The notes under the pieces are model-generated. The model did not search any database and was not told the origin of the DNA. It saw nothing but the letters and a program-made list of their open reading frames with translations. DNA of 64,000 nt from Longimonas halophila (GTDB lineage: Bacteria > Bacteroidota > Rhodothermia > Rhodothermales > Salinibacteraceae), in NCBI RefSeq assembly GCF_002554705.1, contig NZ_PDEP01000003.1, forward strand, positions 1 through 64,000, read 5' to 3'. This document shows positions 17,576 through 25,998 of the stretch, one piece after another. The translations under genes were made by a program, and so were the position numbers. Positions within the stretch are counted from its first letter, which is position 1. Each line of letters begins with the position of its first letter.

Positions 17576-18778
17576 ATGTTGGGTATGATTGGGACTGGAA
17601 CCAGCACGTTGCGGCCGCGACATCAATGGCTGTTGCTGTGCGCCCTACTTTTCACTCTGCTGCTAAGCAGTATTCTCCCTTGCGGGGTTTATGCCACAGC
17701 GCACGACCGCCCCGTGGCCTCGTGGCTGACGGAGCCGCGTGACACAACCGAAACCAGTTTGTGGGACACGATTCCTCTTGCCGGTGCCGATACGGCATCG
17801 AACACCAGCTGGTACGCGCTTCCACTCATGTACTACACCCCTGAAACCAGCGTTGGCGGTGGGTTCTCGGCTGGTTACTTCTTTGGTAGCGACCCCGCGC
17901 GCATCTCCAGCGTCAAGTCCGACCTGTCTGCCACGCTGAACGGCGAATACGAGGTATCATTCGACTCTGAGTTGTATCTGAACGACGGTCGCTACCGTTT
18001 ATGGGCTCAGGTCAATGCCGCGCAAACGCCAACCTCCTTTTTTGGGGTAGGCCCTAACAGCAACACCCGTGAATCCTACACGCGACAGATGGTTGATGTG
18101 AAGATGCGGGGCGCACGACGCCTTACGCAGGCCTTGCATGTGGGCCTACGCATGCGTGTACGTCGTACCACCATTACATCGGTGGATGACGGGGGCCTGC
18201 TTGACCAGAATGCAGTGCCTGGTGCCCGCGGAAGCAGCGTGGTTGGCATTGGCCCTATTCTGTTTGTAGATACCCGCTCACGTACCTACTACCCGCGCCG
18301 TGGGCACTACGTCTCGCTGTATGCCCTGACCCATCCGTACGTGCACAACGCCCAGGGCACGTTTACACGGTTTGGGGCAGACATGCGGCGGTTTCTTCCT
18401 ATGGGCACAGACCAGGTGCTTGCCTTGCAGGCCTATGCCGAGGCCGTTACGGATATGCCACCGTTTGCGCTCCTGCCTAAGCTGGGAGGGTCGGCGCGCA
18501 TGCGGGGCTATCAGAATGCACGCTTCCGCGACCGCGTGACGGTAAGCGCACAGGCCGAGTGGCGCGCTCCAATATGGTGGCGCATTGATGGGGCCGTGTT
18601 TGCCAGCGTGGGCACCATCGCGCCACGCATAGCCGAGCTTGGCCATAGCGGACTGAAACCCGCAGGAGGCATTGGAATGCGGTACAAACTGAACGACTCG
18701 GGCGTACGCCTGCGCGCCGACTTTGCCGTTAGCCCCGACGGTACCGGACTATACTTGACGGGCTCCCCTCCGTTTTAG
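17576..18778 (+). CDS. Omp85/BamA-superfamily outer membrane protein
   Basis: About 400 residues from the ATG at 17576; an in-frame ATG at 17447 would add another hydrophobic stretch. After the signal peptide come roughly 16 beta strands of a surface-antigen (D15) type barrel. G-G-S-A-R-M-R-G-Y-Q-N-A-R-F-R-D corresponds to the loop-6 V/M-R-G-F/Y motif that sits inside the barrel. There is little room for POTRA domains, so it is a short barrel like those of patatin-associated or TamA-derived proteins. It probably inserts or transports a substrate at the outer membrane; the substrate is unknown. Confidence 0.82.
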   Translation: MLGMIGTGTSTLRPRHQWLLLCALLFTLLLSSILPCGVYATAHDRPVASWLTEPRDTTETSLWDTIPLAGADTASNTSWYALPLMYYTPETSVGGGFSAGYFFGSDPARISSVKSDLSATLNGEYEVSFDSELYLNDGRYRLWAQVNAAQTPTSFFGVGPNSNTRESYTRQMVDVKMRGARRLTQALHVGLRMRVRRTTITSVDDGGLLDQNAVPGARGSSVVGIGPILFVDTRSRTYYPRRGHYVSLYALTHPYVHNAQGTFTRFGADMRRFLPMGTDQVLALQAYAEAVTDMPPFALLPKLGGSARMRGYQNARFRDRVTVSAQAEWRAPIWWRIDGAVFASVGTIAPRIAELGHSGLKPAGGIGMRYKLNDSGVRLRADFAVSPDGTGLYLTGSPPF

Positions 18779-18865
18779 GATAGCACACGTTGTTTGGCCA
18801 ATCCCCTAACGGATTCACTCCGAACTGACACCTCAAACACTCCTCACACCTCTCAAACCCTAACT

Positions 18866-18895
18866 TTGTAACGATTGATGTTCTCACGTTATGAT
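18866..18895 (+). promoter_or_regulatory. Sigma-70-like promoter of a candidate small RNA
   Basis: TTGTAA (18866-18871) and TATGAT (18890-18895) are separated by 18 bases. No protein gene follows, but a strong terminator lies about 105 bases downstream of the -10 box. Confidence 0.45.
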
Positions 18896-18901
18896 CTCTA
18901 C

Positions 18902-19038
18902 CGAACGGGGTCATAATGGTGCGTTTCCAGATAGGCCGCACTTTGCGAGCACACACGCATCGCTCATACACACCGTTCGCCTCCGGTTCATTTCTCTAAG
19001 CGCCTGGTCTCTGGTGGGAGACCAGGCGCTTTCTTTGT
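18902..19038 (+). ncRNA. Candidate small RNA of about 135 nt
   Basis: The predicted start from the promoter at 18866-18895 is about 18902. Bases 18902-18908 can pair with 18973-18979 (7 bp), and the transcript would end at the 13-bp terminator hairpin (18999-19035). No RNA family is recognised and there is no convincing open frame. Promoter, internal pairing and terminator together make the case; each alone would be weak. Confidence 0.35.
18999..19035 (+). terminator. Strong intrinsic terminator
   Basis: A perfect 13-bp GC-rich stem (18999-19011 with 19018-19030) has a 6-base loop and is followed by TTCTTTG. It ends 257 bases after the Omp85-type gene, which is far for that gene and fits the candidate small RNA better. 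Confidence 0.7.
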
Positions 19039-19275
19039 ATGGGGCTGCTAAGGATGTGCGTTCTACACGCGGGCAGAAAAGGAGTCAAGTGACCCACACA
19101 GCAAAAGGTAGCGGTTCAACGCTACGTGATGGAGGCAATAGGCCAGTAGCCGGAGACGGGGAGCGCCGTCCGGTGTGGACGTCTCCGCATGGCTGACGGG
19201 AGCGAATGGGGGACCGTTCACCCCAGAAAAGATTCTTATCAGGGGAGTTATCATTTAACGTCTATCCACTACCCA
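19039..19275. other. Intergenic region without a recognisable gene
   Basis: Between the two terminators I looked for RNase P RNA, tmRNA and SRP RNA motifs on both strands and found none. Some local inverted repeats occur but no protein-like frame. Confidence 0.4.
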
Positions 19276-19313
19276 ACAAAAAAAGCGCCTTGAAACCAAA
19301 GCTCCAAGGCGCT
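19276..19313 (-). terminator. Intrinsic terminator of the tRNA transcript
   Basis: A 9-bp stem (19284-19292 with 19305-19313) is followed on the minus strand by seven T. It lies 17 bases beyond the 3' end of tRNA-Leu. Confidence 0.75.
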
Positions 19314-19329
19314 CTTCGTGCTTGACGTG

Positions 19330-19415
19330 TGCCCGAGAGAGGACTCGAACCTCCACGGCCTAAAACGGCCACATGGCCCTCAACCATGCGCGTCTACCAA
19401 TTCCGCCACTCGGGC
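19330..19415 (-). tRNA. tRNA-Leu (GAG)
   Basis: 86 nt. The acceptor stem GCCCGAG/CTCGGGC carries discriminator A, with the long variable arm of class II tRNAs. The anticodon stem CATGG/CCATG encloses the loop TTGAGGG, giving anticodon GAG. CCA is not encoded. It follows tRNA-Lys on the same strand. Confidence 0.95.
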
Positions 19416-19418
19416 ATT

Positions 19419-19500
19419 CTAATTTGGATTTTTAGATTTTGGATTGTCGATTCTGTTTCTCAAATCCAAAATCCGCAATCTGAAATCCGCAATCCAAAAT
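19419..19500. repeat. AT-rich AATCC-type inverted and direct repeat between tRNA genes
   Basis: Low-GC DNA unlike its surroundings. The direct repeat AATCCGCAATC occurs at 19470-19480 and 19484-19494 (period 14), and the arms 19434-19453 and 19481-19500 are inverted copies (about 16 of 20 matches). If transcribed with the tRNAs it would fold into a long hairpin between them. Confidence 0.75.
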
Positions 19501-19504
19501 GGTG

Positions 19505-19577
<73 letters not shown>

Positions 19578-19752
19578 GGCGATGTACACGGCACAGGGTC
19601 CATGCGCGTTGCCTATTACGATCAGACAACGTAGCACCTACAATGATTCGTTGCAAGAAGATGTGCCCGCTCGTACGCCGAGATTCCTTGAAGCGTTTGT
19701 GACCTCTGTGTGCAGGGCGACCTACTGGGCCCCTTGCGCGGCTCATGTGCTG

Positions 19753-20157
19753 CTACCGATCCCACAGCACATGCATCGGCTCACGCATCACCAACCGCCC
19801 TTCCAGAAGCCGGGGGGCGTAGTTCATGAAACCATGTACGGTGTAGATTTCGGGTGGCGTACAGTTGTACAGCCACTTTCCTTGACGTACGCCCGTGCGG
19901 TCGTCGGTCGTAAGGAGCAGCGCCACGAGTCCAGTCGTGCCCGTCCCGCGAAAGCAGTCCACGGCCTCGCCATCGCCACCCATGGTGCCAGGAATGTAGC
20001 CATAGTCGAGCGGATACACCACGGTGGGATAGTCGGGGTGCGCACTGCGTGCTGGCCGGTCAATGATGAGCCCTCGTGCTGCAATGAGCGCCTCCCATGC
20101 CTCCCACCGTACCTGTTTGGCAACCAGCGATGTAAATGCGGTGTGGGGGGCAAGCAT
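19753..20157 (-). CDS. Short inorganic-pyrophosphatase-like protein
   Basis: 134 residues. Y-P-L-D-Y-G-Y-I-P-G-T with G-G-D-G-E-A-V-D corresponds to the core of soluble family I pyrophosphatases (Y-P-x-N-Y-G-Y-I and D-G-D-P-x-D), with the middle Asp replaced by Glu. Short proteins with D-G-E in this position exist in Firmicutes and are annotated as diphosphatases, so the change may be a family feature. The usual third Asp region (D-D-R-T-G) is present but altered. Activity on pyrophosphate is uncertain. The gene is upstream of the tRNA pair on the same strand. Confidence 0.7.
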   Translation of the reverse strand: MLAPHTAFTSLVAKQVRWEAWEALIAARGLIIDRPARSAHPDYPTVVYPLDYGYIPGTMGGDGEAVDCFRGTGTTGLVALLLTTDDRTGVRQGKWLYNCTPPEIYTVHGFMNYAPRLLEGRLVMREPMHVLWDR

Positions 20158-20301
20158 AGCAGTGAGATGACAGCACGTTGAGGGATGCGACAGGCAGCAG
20201 CTACGCGTGCAACGCAGACCTGCAGCACAGACGTTCCGGCCATTGTGCCGCCTATGATTTTCGATGCGATCATACGCGCGCCTCTTGCGTGTATGGGTCT
20301 C

Positions 20302-20324
20302 GTGTAACGAAATTGTGTAACGAA
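20302..20324 (+). repeat. Direct repeat GTGTAACGAA x2
   Basis: Two copies of the 10-mer at 20302-20311 and 20315-20324 (13-base period), 53-75 bases upstream of the AbgT transporter start. They could be an operator or an activator site. Confidence 0.4.
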
Positions 20325-20376
20325 CAGGCTGCCTGCCTGCTTCGCGTCGTAACTCTTTGGTTAGGTTCCCTTTGCT

Positions 20377-22065
20377 ATGGCCTCCCCGCCCCCCGAATCC
20401 AACGAATCAACGACTTCGTCAGGCCCCGATGCGTCCGCCTCCCCAGTTACAAACGGCACGCCAGCCGGCGAGTCGTCGACCAACAAGTGGTTTGAGTACT
20501 TCCTGAACGGCGTCGAGCGGCTGGGCAATATCTTGCCGCATCCGGTCACGCTATTTGCGCTGTTTGCGCTGAGCATTGTTGTAATTAGTGGCATCGCCGA
20601 GTGGCTGGGCGTGGCGGTCGAAGATCCGCGCCCCGGCGTAGATCGCACCATCGAGGCCATTAGCCTGATGAACGGCGAGGGCTTGCGCCGCATTGTGGAG
20701 AACCTGGTGGAGAACTTCACTTCGTTTGCGCCGCTGGGCACCGTACTCGTGGCGCTGCTGGGCGTGGGCGTGGCCCAGCACTCCGGACTCATCAAGGCAT
20801 GTGTGCGTGGCATTGTGCTAACGGCGGCGTCGGTGCGGCCGAAGGGCGACGGCATCATCGCGTTCCTGCTGGAGCCGCGCCGCCTCGTTACGCTGTCGGT
20901 GGTGTTTACCGGGGTCATCTCAAACACCGCCTCGGAGCTGGGCTACGTGGTGCTTGTGCCCCTCGGTGCTATCGTCTTCCTATCCATGGAGCGCCACCCG
21001 CTGGCCGGTCTTGCCGCCGCGTTTGCGGGCGTGTCGGGCGGATACAGCGCCAACCTGCTCCTGGGCACGATCGATCCACTTCTTGCAGGGCTCACGCAAG
21101 AGGCGGCCCAGCTTCTGGATCCCGAGTACACGGTGCACGCCGCTGTAAACTACTACTTTATGATCGCCAGTACCTTCCTCATTACCGGCTTGGGCACCTG
21201 GGTTACGCTTAGCATTGTGGAGCCGTGGCTGGGCGAGTACGACCCGTCGCTCGCCTCCGAGGATCTGAGCGATGATGCCCAGCTCGAACCGCTCTCGGAC
21301 AACGAAAAGCGCGGCCTGAAGTGGACCGGCATCGCTGTCCTCGGTATGACCGCCGTCTTAGCACTCACCATCGTACCTGAATGGGGCGTGCTGCGCAATC
21401 CCGACACGGGCGAAGTGCTGAACTCCCCGTTCCTGAACGGCATCGTATCCATCATCTTCATTGCCTTTGTGATTCCTGGCTTCGTCTTCGGATACGCCAC
21501 CGGCTCCATGACCAGCGACCGCGACGTGGTCGACGGCATGGCCGAGGCCATGAGCACCCTCGGCCTCTACATCGTCATTGTGTTCTTTGCCGCGCAGTTT
21601 GTCGCGTTCTTTGGGTGGACCAACCTGGGCCAGATCGTCGCGGTTACTGGCGCGCAGTTTCTTGAAGACATCGGTCTAACCGGACCGCTCGTCTTTGTCG
21701 GGTTCATCTTCGTATCCGGCTTTGTGAATCTGATGCTGGGCTCGGCCTCGGCGCAGTGGGCCGTCACCGCACCCATCTTCGTGCCCATGCTGATGCTGAC
21801 GGGCTACAGCCCCGAGGTCATCCAGGCAGCCTACCGCATTGGCGACTCGGTGACCAACATCATTACCCCCATGATGAGCTACTTCGGCCTTATCCTCGCT
21901 TTCGCTGAGCGCTACGAGAAGAACATCGGCATTGGCACCGTCATCTCGGCGATGCTGCCGTACAGCCTCGCGTTCCTGGCCGGATGGATGGTGCTGTTCT
22001 ACATCTGGGTGTTTGGGCTGGGGCTTCCTGTAGGTCCGGAAGCGCCCACCTTCTATACCCCCTAA
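20377..22065 (+). CDS. AbgT-family transporter
   Basis: 562 residues and about 11-13 membrane segments. After a Ser/Thr/Glu-rich cytoplasmic leader (about 1-35) comes W-F-E-Y-F-L-N-G-V-E-R-L-G-N-I-L-P-H-P, typical of AbgT proteins. The C-terminal half has G-D-S-V-T-N-I-I-T-P-M-M-S-Y-F in the substrate-binding hairpin. Characterised members import p-aminobenzoyl-glutamate or export sulfonamides. No abgA or abgB peptidase is nearby, so which of these it does here is open. It is followed by an EEP-fold gene 64 bases later on the same strand. Confidence 0.92.
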   Translation: MASPPPESNESTTSSGPDASASPVTNGTPAGESSTNKWFEYFLNGVERLGNILPHPVTLFALFALSIVVISGIAEWLGVAVEDPRPGVDRTIEAISLMNGEGLRRIVENLVENFTSFAPLGTVLVALLGVGVAQHSGLIKACVRGIVLTAASVRPKGDGIIAFLLEPRRLVTLSVVFTGVISNTASELGYVVLVPLGAIVFLSMERHPLAGLAAAFAGVSGGYSANLLLGTIDPLLAGLTQEAAQLLDPEYTVHAAVNYYFMIASTFLITGLGTWVTLSIVEPWLGEYDPSLASEDLSDDAQLEPLSDNEKRGLKWTGIAVLGMTAVLALTIVPEWGVLRNPDTGEVLNSPFLNGIVSIIFIAFVIPGFVFGYATGSMTSDRDVVDGMAEAMSTLGLYIVIVFFAAQFVAFFGWTNLGQIVAVTGAQFLEDIGLTGPLVFVGFIFVSGFVNLMLGSASAQWAVTAPIFVPMLMLTGYSPEVIQAAYRIGDSVTNIITPMMSYFGLILAFAERYEKNIGIGTVISAMLPYSLAFLAGWMVLFYIWVFGLGLPVGPEAPTFYTP

Positions 22066-22129
22066 TAAGGCAGGCGCGTAATAGAGCGGAGGCACTGGGC
22101 CTCTTTTCACCGACCAACTGCGTAGTTTC

Positions 22130-23227
22130 ATGGCGGTAGGCCGCACTGTGCTTGGAGGATTCGTAACACTGGTCAGCATGCTGGTGCTGACGCTATTCAG
22201 CATCGGGTTTGCAAGCGCCTACCTGCCGCCTGCGTGGTTTTGGTGGACGGGTCTGCCTGCCTCGCTCTTGCCGTTTCTGGCCATGGCCGCGGCGGGCCTC
22301 TTCCTGTTGCACGCGTTGCTGCGCCACAGCCGCTGGGTGGCGGTTCATGCTGTCATTGTTGTGCTGTTCATCAGCCGTGCGGGTTGGCCCGCCCCTATGC
22401 AGGCGGATGCCAACACCGCTACCAACGCCGACACGCTCACGGTAATGAGCTTCAATTACACCCCACAGGAGCCTCGCCCCGAACATGCTCCTGCTTTGCG
22501 CGGCGCGCTCGGGCATCTTGCCTCCACCTATGCCCCTGATCTTATTGCCACGCAGAGTACCCGCGTGTTTCAGCGGCGTGGAGGCATTGCTCTTATCAAC
22601 GAACTCGACACGCTGGCTACCGTCGGCTATCAGGCCAAGCCCGATGCCGGGTTTGCGCCCCGATTCGACACGCGCGTCCCGCTCTTTAGCCGCCTACAAG
22701 GACCGGTGCAGCAAGAACCCATCGTGCTGGAGGCCCAGCAAGACACCGACCGCCACATCACGCGCGCCGAACTCTCGTGGCGCGGACGCGATATTGTCGT
22801 CTACAACGTGCACTTGCGCTCCTTTGAGCGCGGCTATGCGCTCGATCTGCTCGAAGCCGGGCGCTACCGCGATGCGCTGCGCGAGCTCGTAGCCGTCTAC
22901 CGCCGCGATGTGCTGCGCCGTGTGCACGAGGTGCGCGAGCTGCGCCGCCGCCTCGAACGCGAAACCAAACCCACGCTGCTTATCGGCGACCTCAACGCCT
23001 CTCCCTTTAACTGGGAGTACCGCCACGTGCGCGGAGCGCTGCGCGATGCCCCGGCACGCCTGGGGGGCAACTGGCGCTTTACCTGGCACACACGGATGCC
23101 GCTGGCCCGCATTGACCATGTGCTCACCAGCACGCACTGGGAGGCGCTCTCCATGCACGTCGATGCCACCACCATCTCCGACCACTTTCCGCTGATCGTC
23201 ACGCTGCGACTTCGGGAGGATGCGTAG
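22130..23227 (+). CDS. Membrane-anchored endonuclease/exonuclease/phosphatase-fold protein
   Basis: 365 residues. Three membrane segments (about 5-85) precede an EEP domain (about 103-360). Visible motifs are V-M-S-F-N (N109), V-Y-N-V-H-L-R-S, I-G-D-L-N-A-S-P-F-N, R-I-D-H-V-L and the final S-D-H-F-P-L. The metal-binding Glu usually found in the L-x-x-Q-E motif is Ser143 here (I-A-T-Q-S). The same architecture occurs in many Bacteroidota proteins of unknown substrate, facing the periplasm. It may be an enzyme with altered metal binding or a non-catalytic relative. Confidence 0.8.
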   Translation: MAVGRTVLGGFVTLVSMLVLTLFSIGFASAYLPPAWFWWTGLPASLLPFLAMAAAGLFLLHALLRHSRWVAVHAVIVVLFISRAGWPAPMQADANTATNADTLTVMSFNYTPQEPRPEHAPALRGALGHLASTYAPDLIATQSTRVFQRRGGIALINELDTLATVGYQAKPDAGFAPRFDTRVPLFSRLQGPVQQEPIVLEAQQDTDRHITRAELSWRGRDIVVYNVHLRSFERGYALDLLEAGRYRDALRELVAVYRRDVLRRVHEVRELRRRLERETKPTLLIGDLNASPFNWEYRHVRGALRDAPARLGGNWRFTWHTRMPLARIDHVLTSTHWEALSMHVDATTISDHFPLIVTLRLREDA

Positions 23228-23241
23228 GACCGCCTTCCCTC

Positions 23242-24741
23242 CTACGCGCCATCCGATACCGCGGGCCCCCGCCCCAGTGCGCGCTCGACGCCCTCGGCCA
23301 GGGCCAGCAGCACGACCGTCAGCAAGGCAGCAGGCACGGTGCCTTCCAGAATCAAACCCATATCGGCGCGGCGGATGCCGGTCAAAATCGGCTGGCCGTA
23401 CCCGCCTGCGCCAATGAGCGCACCCAGCGTGGCGGTGCCCACGTTAATCACGACCGCGATCTTGATGCCGGCCAGGATCGACCCCGCTGCCAGTGGCAGC
23501 TCTACGCACCAGAGCTTGGCCCATGGCGACAGTCCCAGCGCCGTGGCCGACTCCATGAGCGGGGGCGGAATGTCGCGCAGGCCTGTGTACGTATTCCATA
23601 CAATCGGCAACAGGCTGTACACCACCAGCGCGGTGACCGCTGGTACGTAGCCCACGCCCAGCGGCGGCACCATCAGCGCCAGCAGCGCCAGCGCAGGCAC
23701 GGTGTAGGTAACACCGACAGCAATCAGCACCGCAGGCCCCACCCAGCGCAACTTGGCGGCGATGATGCCCAGCGGAATGCTGAACCCAATGGCAAACAGC
23801 AGCGACACGCCCACCAGCGCCAGATGCTCGGCTGTCCGCGTCTGTACACGGTCCATGCGCGACGGGGCCTGGACATCCCCCGAAACGATATTCAGCGCCC
23901 GCTGCACGAACGCTGCTGCAACCTCGCGCTCCGGTTCTCCCTGAATGGCAGATCGGGCATTCAGCACACGCATGGTATCAGCAGGAATGCGGTCTTCGAG
24001 ACGGGCCAGCGCAGCGGGGGCGGCAGGCGCCTCGGCCTCCAGGTCGGCGCGGTAGACGAGCACGGCCTCGTACTTGGGAAAATGGCCACGGTCGTCTTCC
24101 AGCACGCGCAGGTCGTAGCGCTGGATCTCGGCATCGGTCGAGTAGAGGTCAATCACGTCGATGGCGTCATTCGTCAGCGCGCGATAGGCGATGTCGTGGT
24201 CGAGCCCCTGCGCCGTAAAGGGGAGATTGTAGACCTGGCGAAGCGAGGGCCAGCCATCGCTGCGTTCCATAAACTCGTTCGAAAAGCCGACCCGCAGATC
24301 CGGGTGATTGCGCAGATCCGAGATCGTCTCGATCCCCAGTTTCCTGGCGTGGGCCTCCCGCATCCCCAAGGCATAGGTGTTGTTGAAGCCGAGCGGCGCT
24401 GTCATGCGCACGCCGCGCTCCGCCAGCACGTCGCGTAGAGTGGCTGGAGTCACCTCCGTGTCCGCCAGAATTTCCTCGATGAGCGTGCCCGTGTACTCGG
24501 GATACACGTCAATATCGCCCCGGACCAGCGCGTCCCACAGGAACCGGGAGCCGCCCAGCTGTTCGCGATGGCGTGTATCGAATCCGGCATCCTGAAGCGT
24601 GTAGGCAGCAGCCCAGCCCAGAATTACGTTTTCGGTAAACATCTTGGATCCAACCGTAAGCGTTGAATCTTGGGCTGCTAAGGACACTGGGGCTACGCCC
24701 ACGCCAATAAGCAGGAGCCAGCAAAGAAAGCGCATGCGCAT
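23242..24741 (-). CDS. Osmoprotectant ABC importer, substrate-binding protein fused to permease
   Basis: 499 residues. A signal peptide (1-23) is followed by an OpuAC-type binding domain (about 25-285: L-T-V-G-S-K-M-F-T-E-N at the start, Y-P-E-Y-T-G-T-L in the middle). A BPD-transporter permease domain (about 300-490, five or six spans) follows. It would import glycine betaine, choline or a similar compatible solute. Fusion of the two functions in this order puts the binding domain ahead of the first span, so it is tethered outside. The matching ATPase gene lies 45 bases upstream. The set suits a halophile. Confidence 0.88.
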   Translation of the reverse strand: MRMRFLCWLLLIGVGVAPVSLAAQDSTLTVGSKMFTENVILGWAAAYTLQDAGFDTRHREQLGGSRFLWDALVRGDIDVYPEYTGTLIEEILADTEVTPATLRDVLAERGVRMTAPLGFNNTYALGMREAHARKLGIETISDLRNHPDLRVGFSNEFMERSDGWPSLRQVYNLPFTAQGLDHDIAYRALTNDAIDVIDLYSTDAEIQRYDLRVLEDDRGHFPKYEAVLVYRADLEAEAPAAPAALARLEDRIPADTMRVLNARSAIQGEPEREVAAAFVQRALNIVSGDVQAPSRMDRVQTRTAEHLALVGVSLLFAIGFSIPLGIIAAKLRWVGPAVLIAVGVTYTVPALALLALMVPPLGVGYVPAVTALVVYSLLPIVWNTYTGLRDIPPPLMESATALGLSPWAKLWCVELPLAAGSILAGIKIAVVINVGTATLGALIGAGGYGQPILTGIRRADMGLILEGTVPAALLTVVLLALAEGVERALGRGPAVSDGA

Positions 24742-24786
24742 GAGACGGAGGGACCAACGAAGCGTAGGGGAGGCGAAGCGATGTGC

Positions 24787-25530
24787 TCAGGTGTCGAGGG
24801 CCGTTGTCAGCGACTGTTGCGCCTGCACGAACTCGCGAACGAAGTCGGAGGCCGGGGCGTCGCGCAGTTCGCGGAAGGGGCCCTGCTGCGCCACCTGTCC
24901 ACTGCGCAAGAGCACGATCTGGTCGCCAAAGTAGGCGGCCTCGTGCAGGTCGTGCGTGACGAGCACCACGGTTTTACCCAGGGTGCGGAAGATGCGTCGC
25001 AGGTCGGTTTGCAGGTCGGCGCGAATGAGCGGATCGAGCGCGCCAAGCGGTTCATCGAGAAGGAGCAGCGGCGGATCGAGCATGAGCGCGCGCATCAGGC
25101 TCACGCGCTGGCGCTGCCCGCCCGAAAGCTGCGGTGGGGGCACATCGAGGCGGTCGGCAGGAAGCTGCACCAGTTCAAGCAGCGCTTCGATACGGTCGCG
25201 GATGCGCGTGGTGCTCCACCTTAGGTGCTTCGCCAGCAGCGTTACGTTGCCCCGGGCCGTGCGATGCGGAAAGAGCCCGCCCTCTTGAATGACGTAGCCC
25301 ATGCGGTGGCGCAGCGTACGCAAGTTGGCATCAGACAGCGTGGTGCCGTCTACGCGAATGGTGCCGCTATCCGGACGAATCAGCCCGATAATGAGGCGCA
25401 GCAGGGTCGACTTTCCGCATCCGCTGGGCCCAATGAGCACGGTGGTCTGTCCCTCAGGCACATGAAGCGACACGTTGTCGGCGGCGCGTTCGGCTCCGAA
25501 GGTTTTGGTGACATCGGTGAGGGTGACCAT
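24787..25530 (-). CDS. Osmoprotectant ABC importer ATPase
   Basis: 247 residues. Walker A G-P-S-G-C-G-K-S-T, the Q-loop in Y-V-I-Q-E-G-G-L-F-P, signature L-S-G-G-Q-R-Q-R-V and Walker B L-L-L-L-D-E-P-L-G-A-L-D are all present. It powers the fused binding-protein/permease encoded 45 bases downstream. Unlike OpuCA and ProV it has no CBS domains, so ionic-strength sensing, if any, must lie elsewhere. The ATG at 25530 fits the usual N-terminus (M-V-T-L-T-D-V-T-K); an upstream extension to 25602 is probably not translated. Confidence 0.93.
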   Translation of the reverse strand: MVTLTDVTKTFGAERAADNVSLHVPEGQTTVLIGPSGCGKSTLLRLIIGLIRPDSGTIRVDGTTLSDANLRTLRHRMGYVIQEGGLFPHRTARGNVTLLAKHLRWSTTRIRDRIEALLELVQLPADRLDVPPPQLSGGQRQRVSLMRALMLDPPLLLLDEPLGALDPLIRADLQTDLRRIFRTLGKTVVLVTHDLHEAAYFGDQIVLLRSGQVAQQGPFRELRDAPASDFVREFVQAQQSLTTALDT

Positions 25531-25686
25531 AGCAGAAAGCCCAGGCAGAAAGAACAGACGTACACGTAACGGCTGCTCCCTGCTGATGTGCCTGTCCGTC
25601 AATCCATGATGAAACTACGCGTCCTTCCATGCCGTGCCCGGATCATTGCAGGATGCGTCGCGTGCATCTTTTGCTTCTAAAAAAGC

Positions 25687-25762
25687 GCCAACGTAGCTCA
25701 GTTGGTAGAGCAGTCCCCTCGTAAGGGACAGGTCACCGGTTCGAGTCCGGTCGTTGGCTCCA
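25687..25762 (+). tRNA. tRNA-Thr (CGT)
   Basis: 76 nt including an encoded CCA. The acceptor is GCCAACG/CGTTGGC with discriminator T. The anticodon stem GTCCC/GGGAC with loop CTCGTAA gives anticodon CGT. Unlike the two other tRNA genes here, the CCA end is in the DNA. Confidence 0.95.
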
Positions 25763-25774
25763 TATGCACATTTC

Positions 25775-25828
25775 AGCCCCGCTATCCGGCGCAGGTCCCC
25801 CCTCCTGCGTGGATGGTGGGGCTTTTTT
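25775..25828 (+). terminator. Intrinsic terminator after tRNA-Thr
   Basis: An outer stem (AGCCCC 25775-25780 with GGGGCT 25818-25823) and inner stem (25790-25795 with 25804-25809) are followed by six T. It lies 13 bases beyond the tRNA. Confidence 0.75.
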
Positions 25829-25998
25829 GTTGTGCCCTTGCTGTTGGGAGGTAGGGGCGCTTTAGCATCCCCAATGCTTTTCCCGGATCCTGCTCATCTC
25901 TGCACTGTTTTTACATATCCCACATCCGCCTGATGTATCCCCGTGGTGCAGCGACTGTGCGGTGCGCTGCATCTGCTTCATAAGCTGATTTTGCTGTT

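Noticed and set aside
18891-19196. A 101-codon plus-strand frame overlapping the candidate small RNA
   Set aside because: It runs through the terminator hairpin, has no ribosome binding site and no protein-like composition.
19039-19275. Possible RNase P RNA, tmRNA or SRP RNA
   Set aside because: None of the diagnostic conserved boxes is present on either strand.
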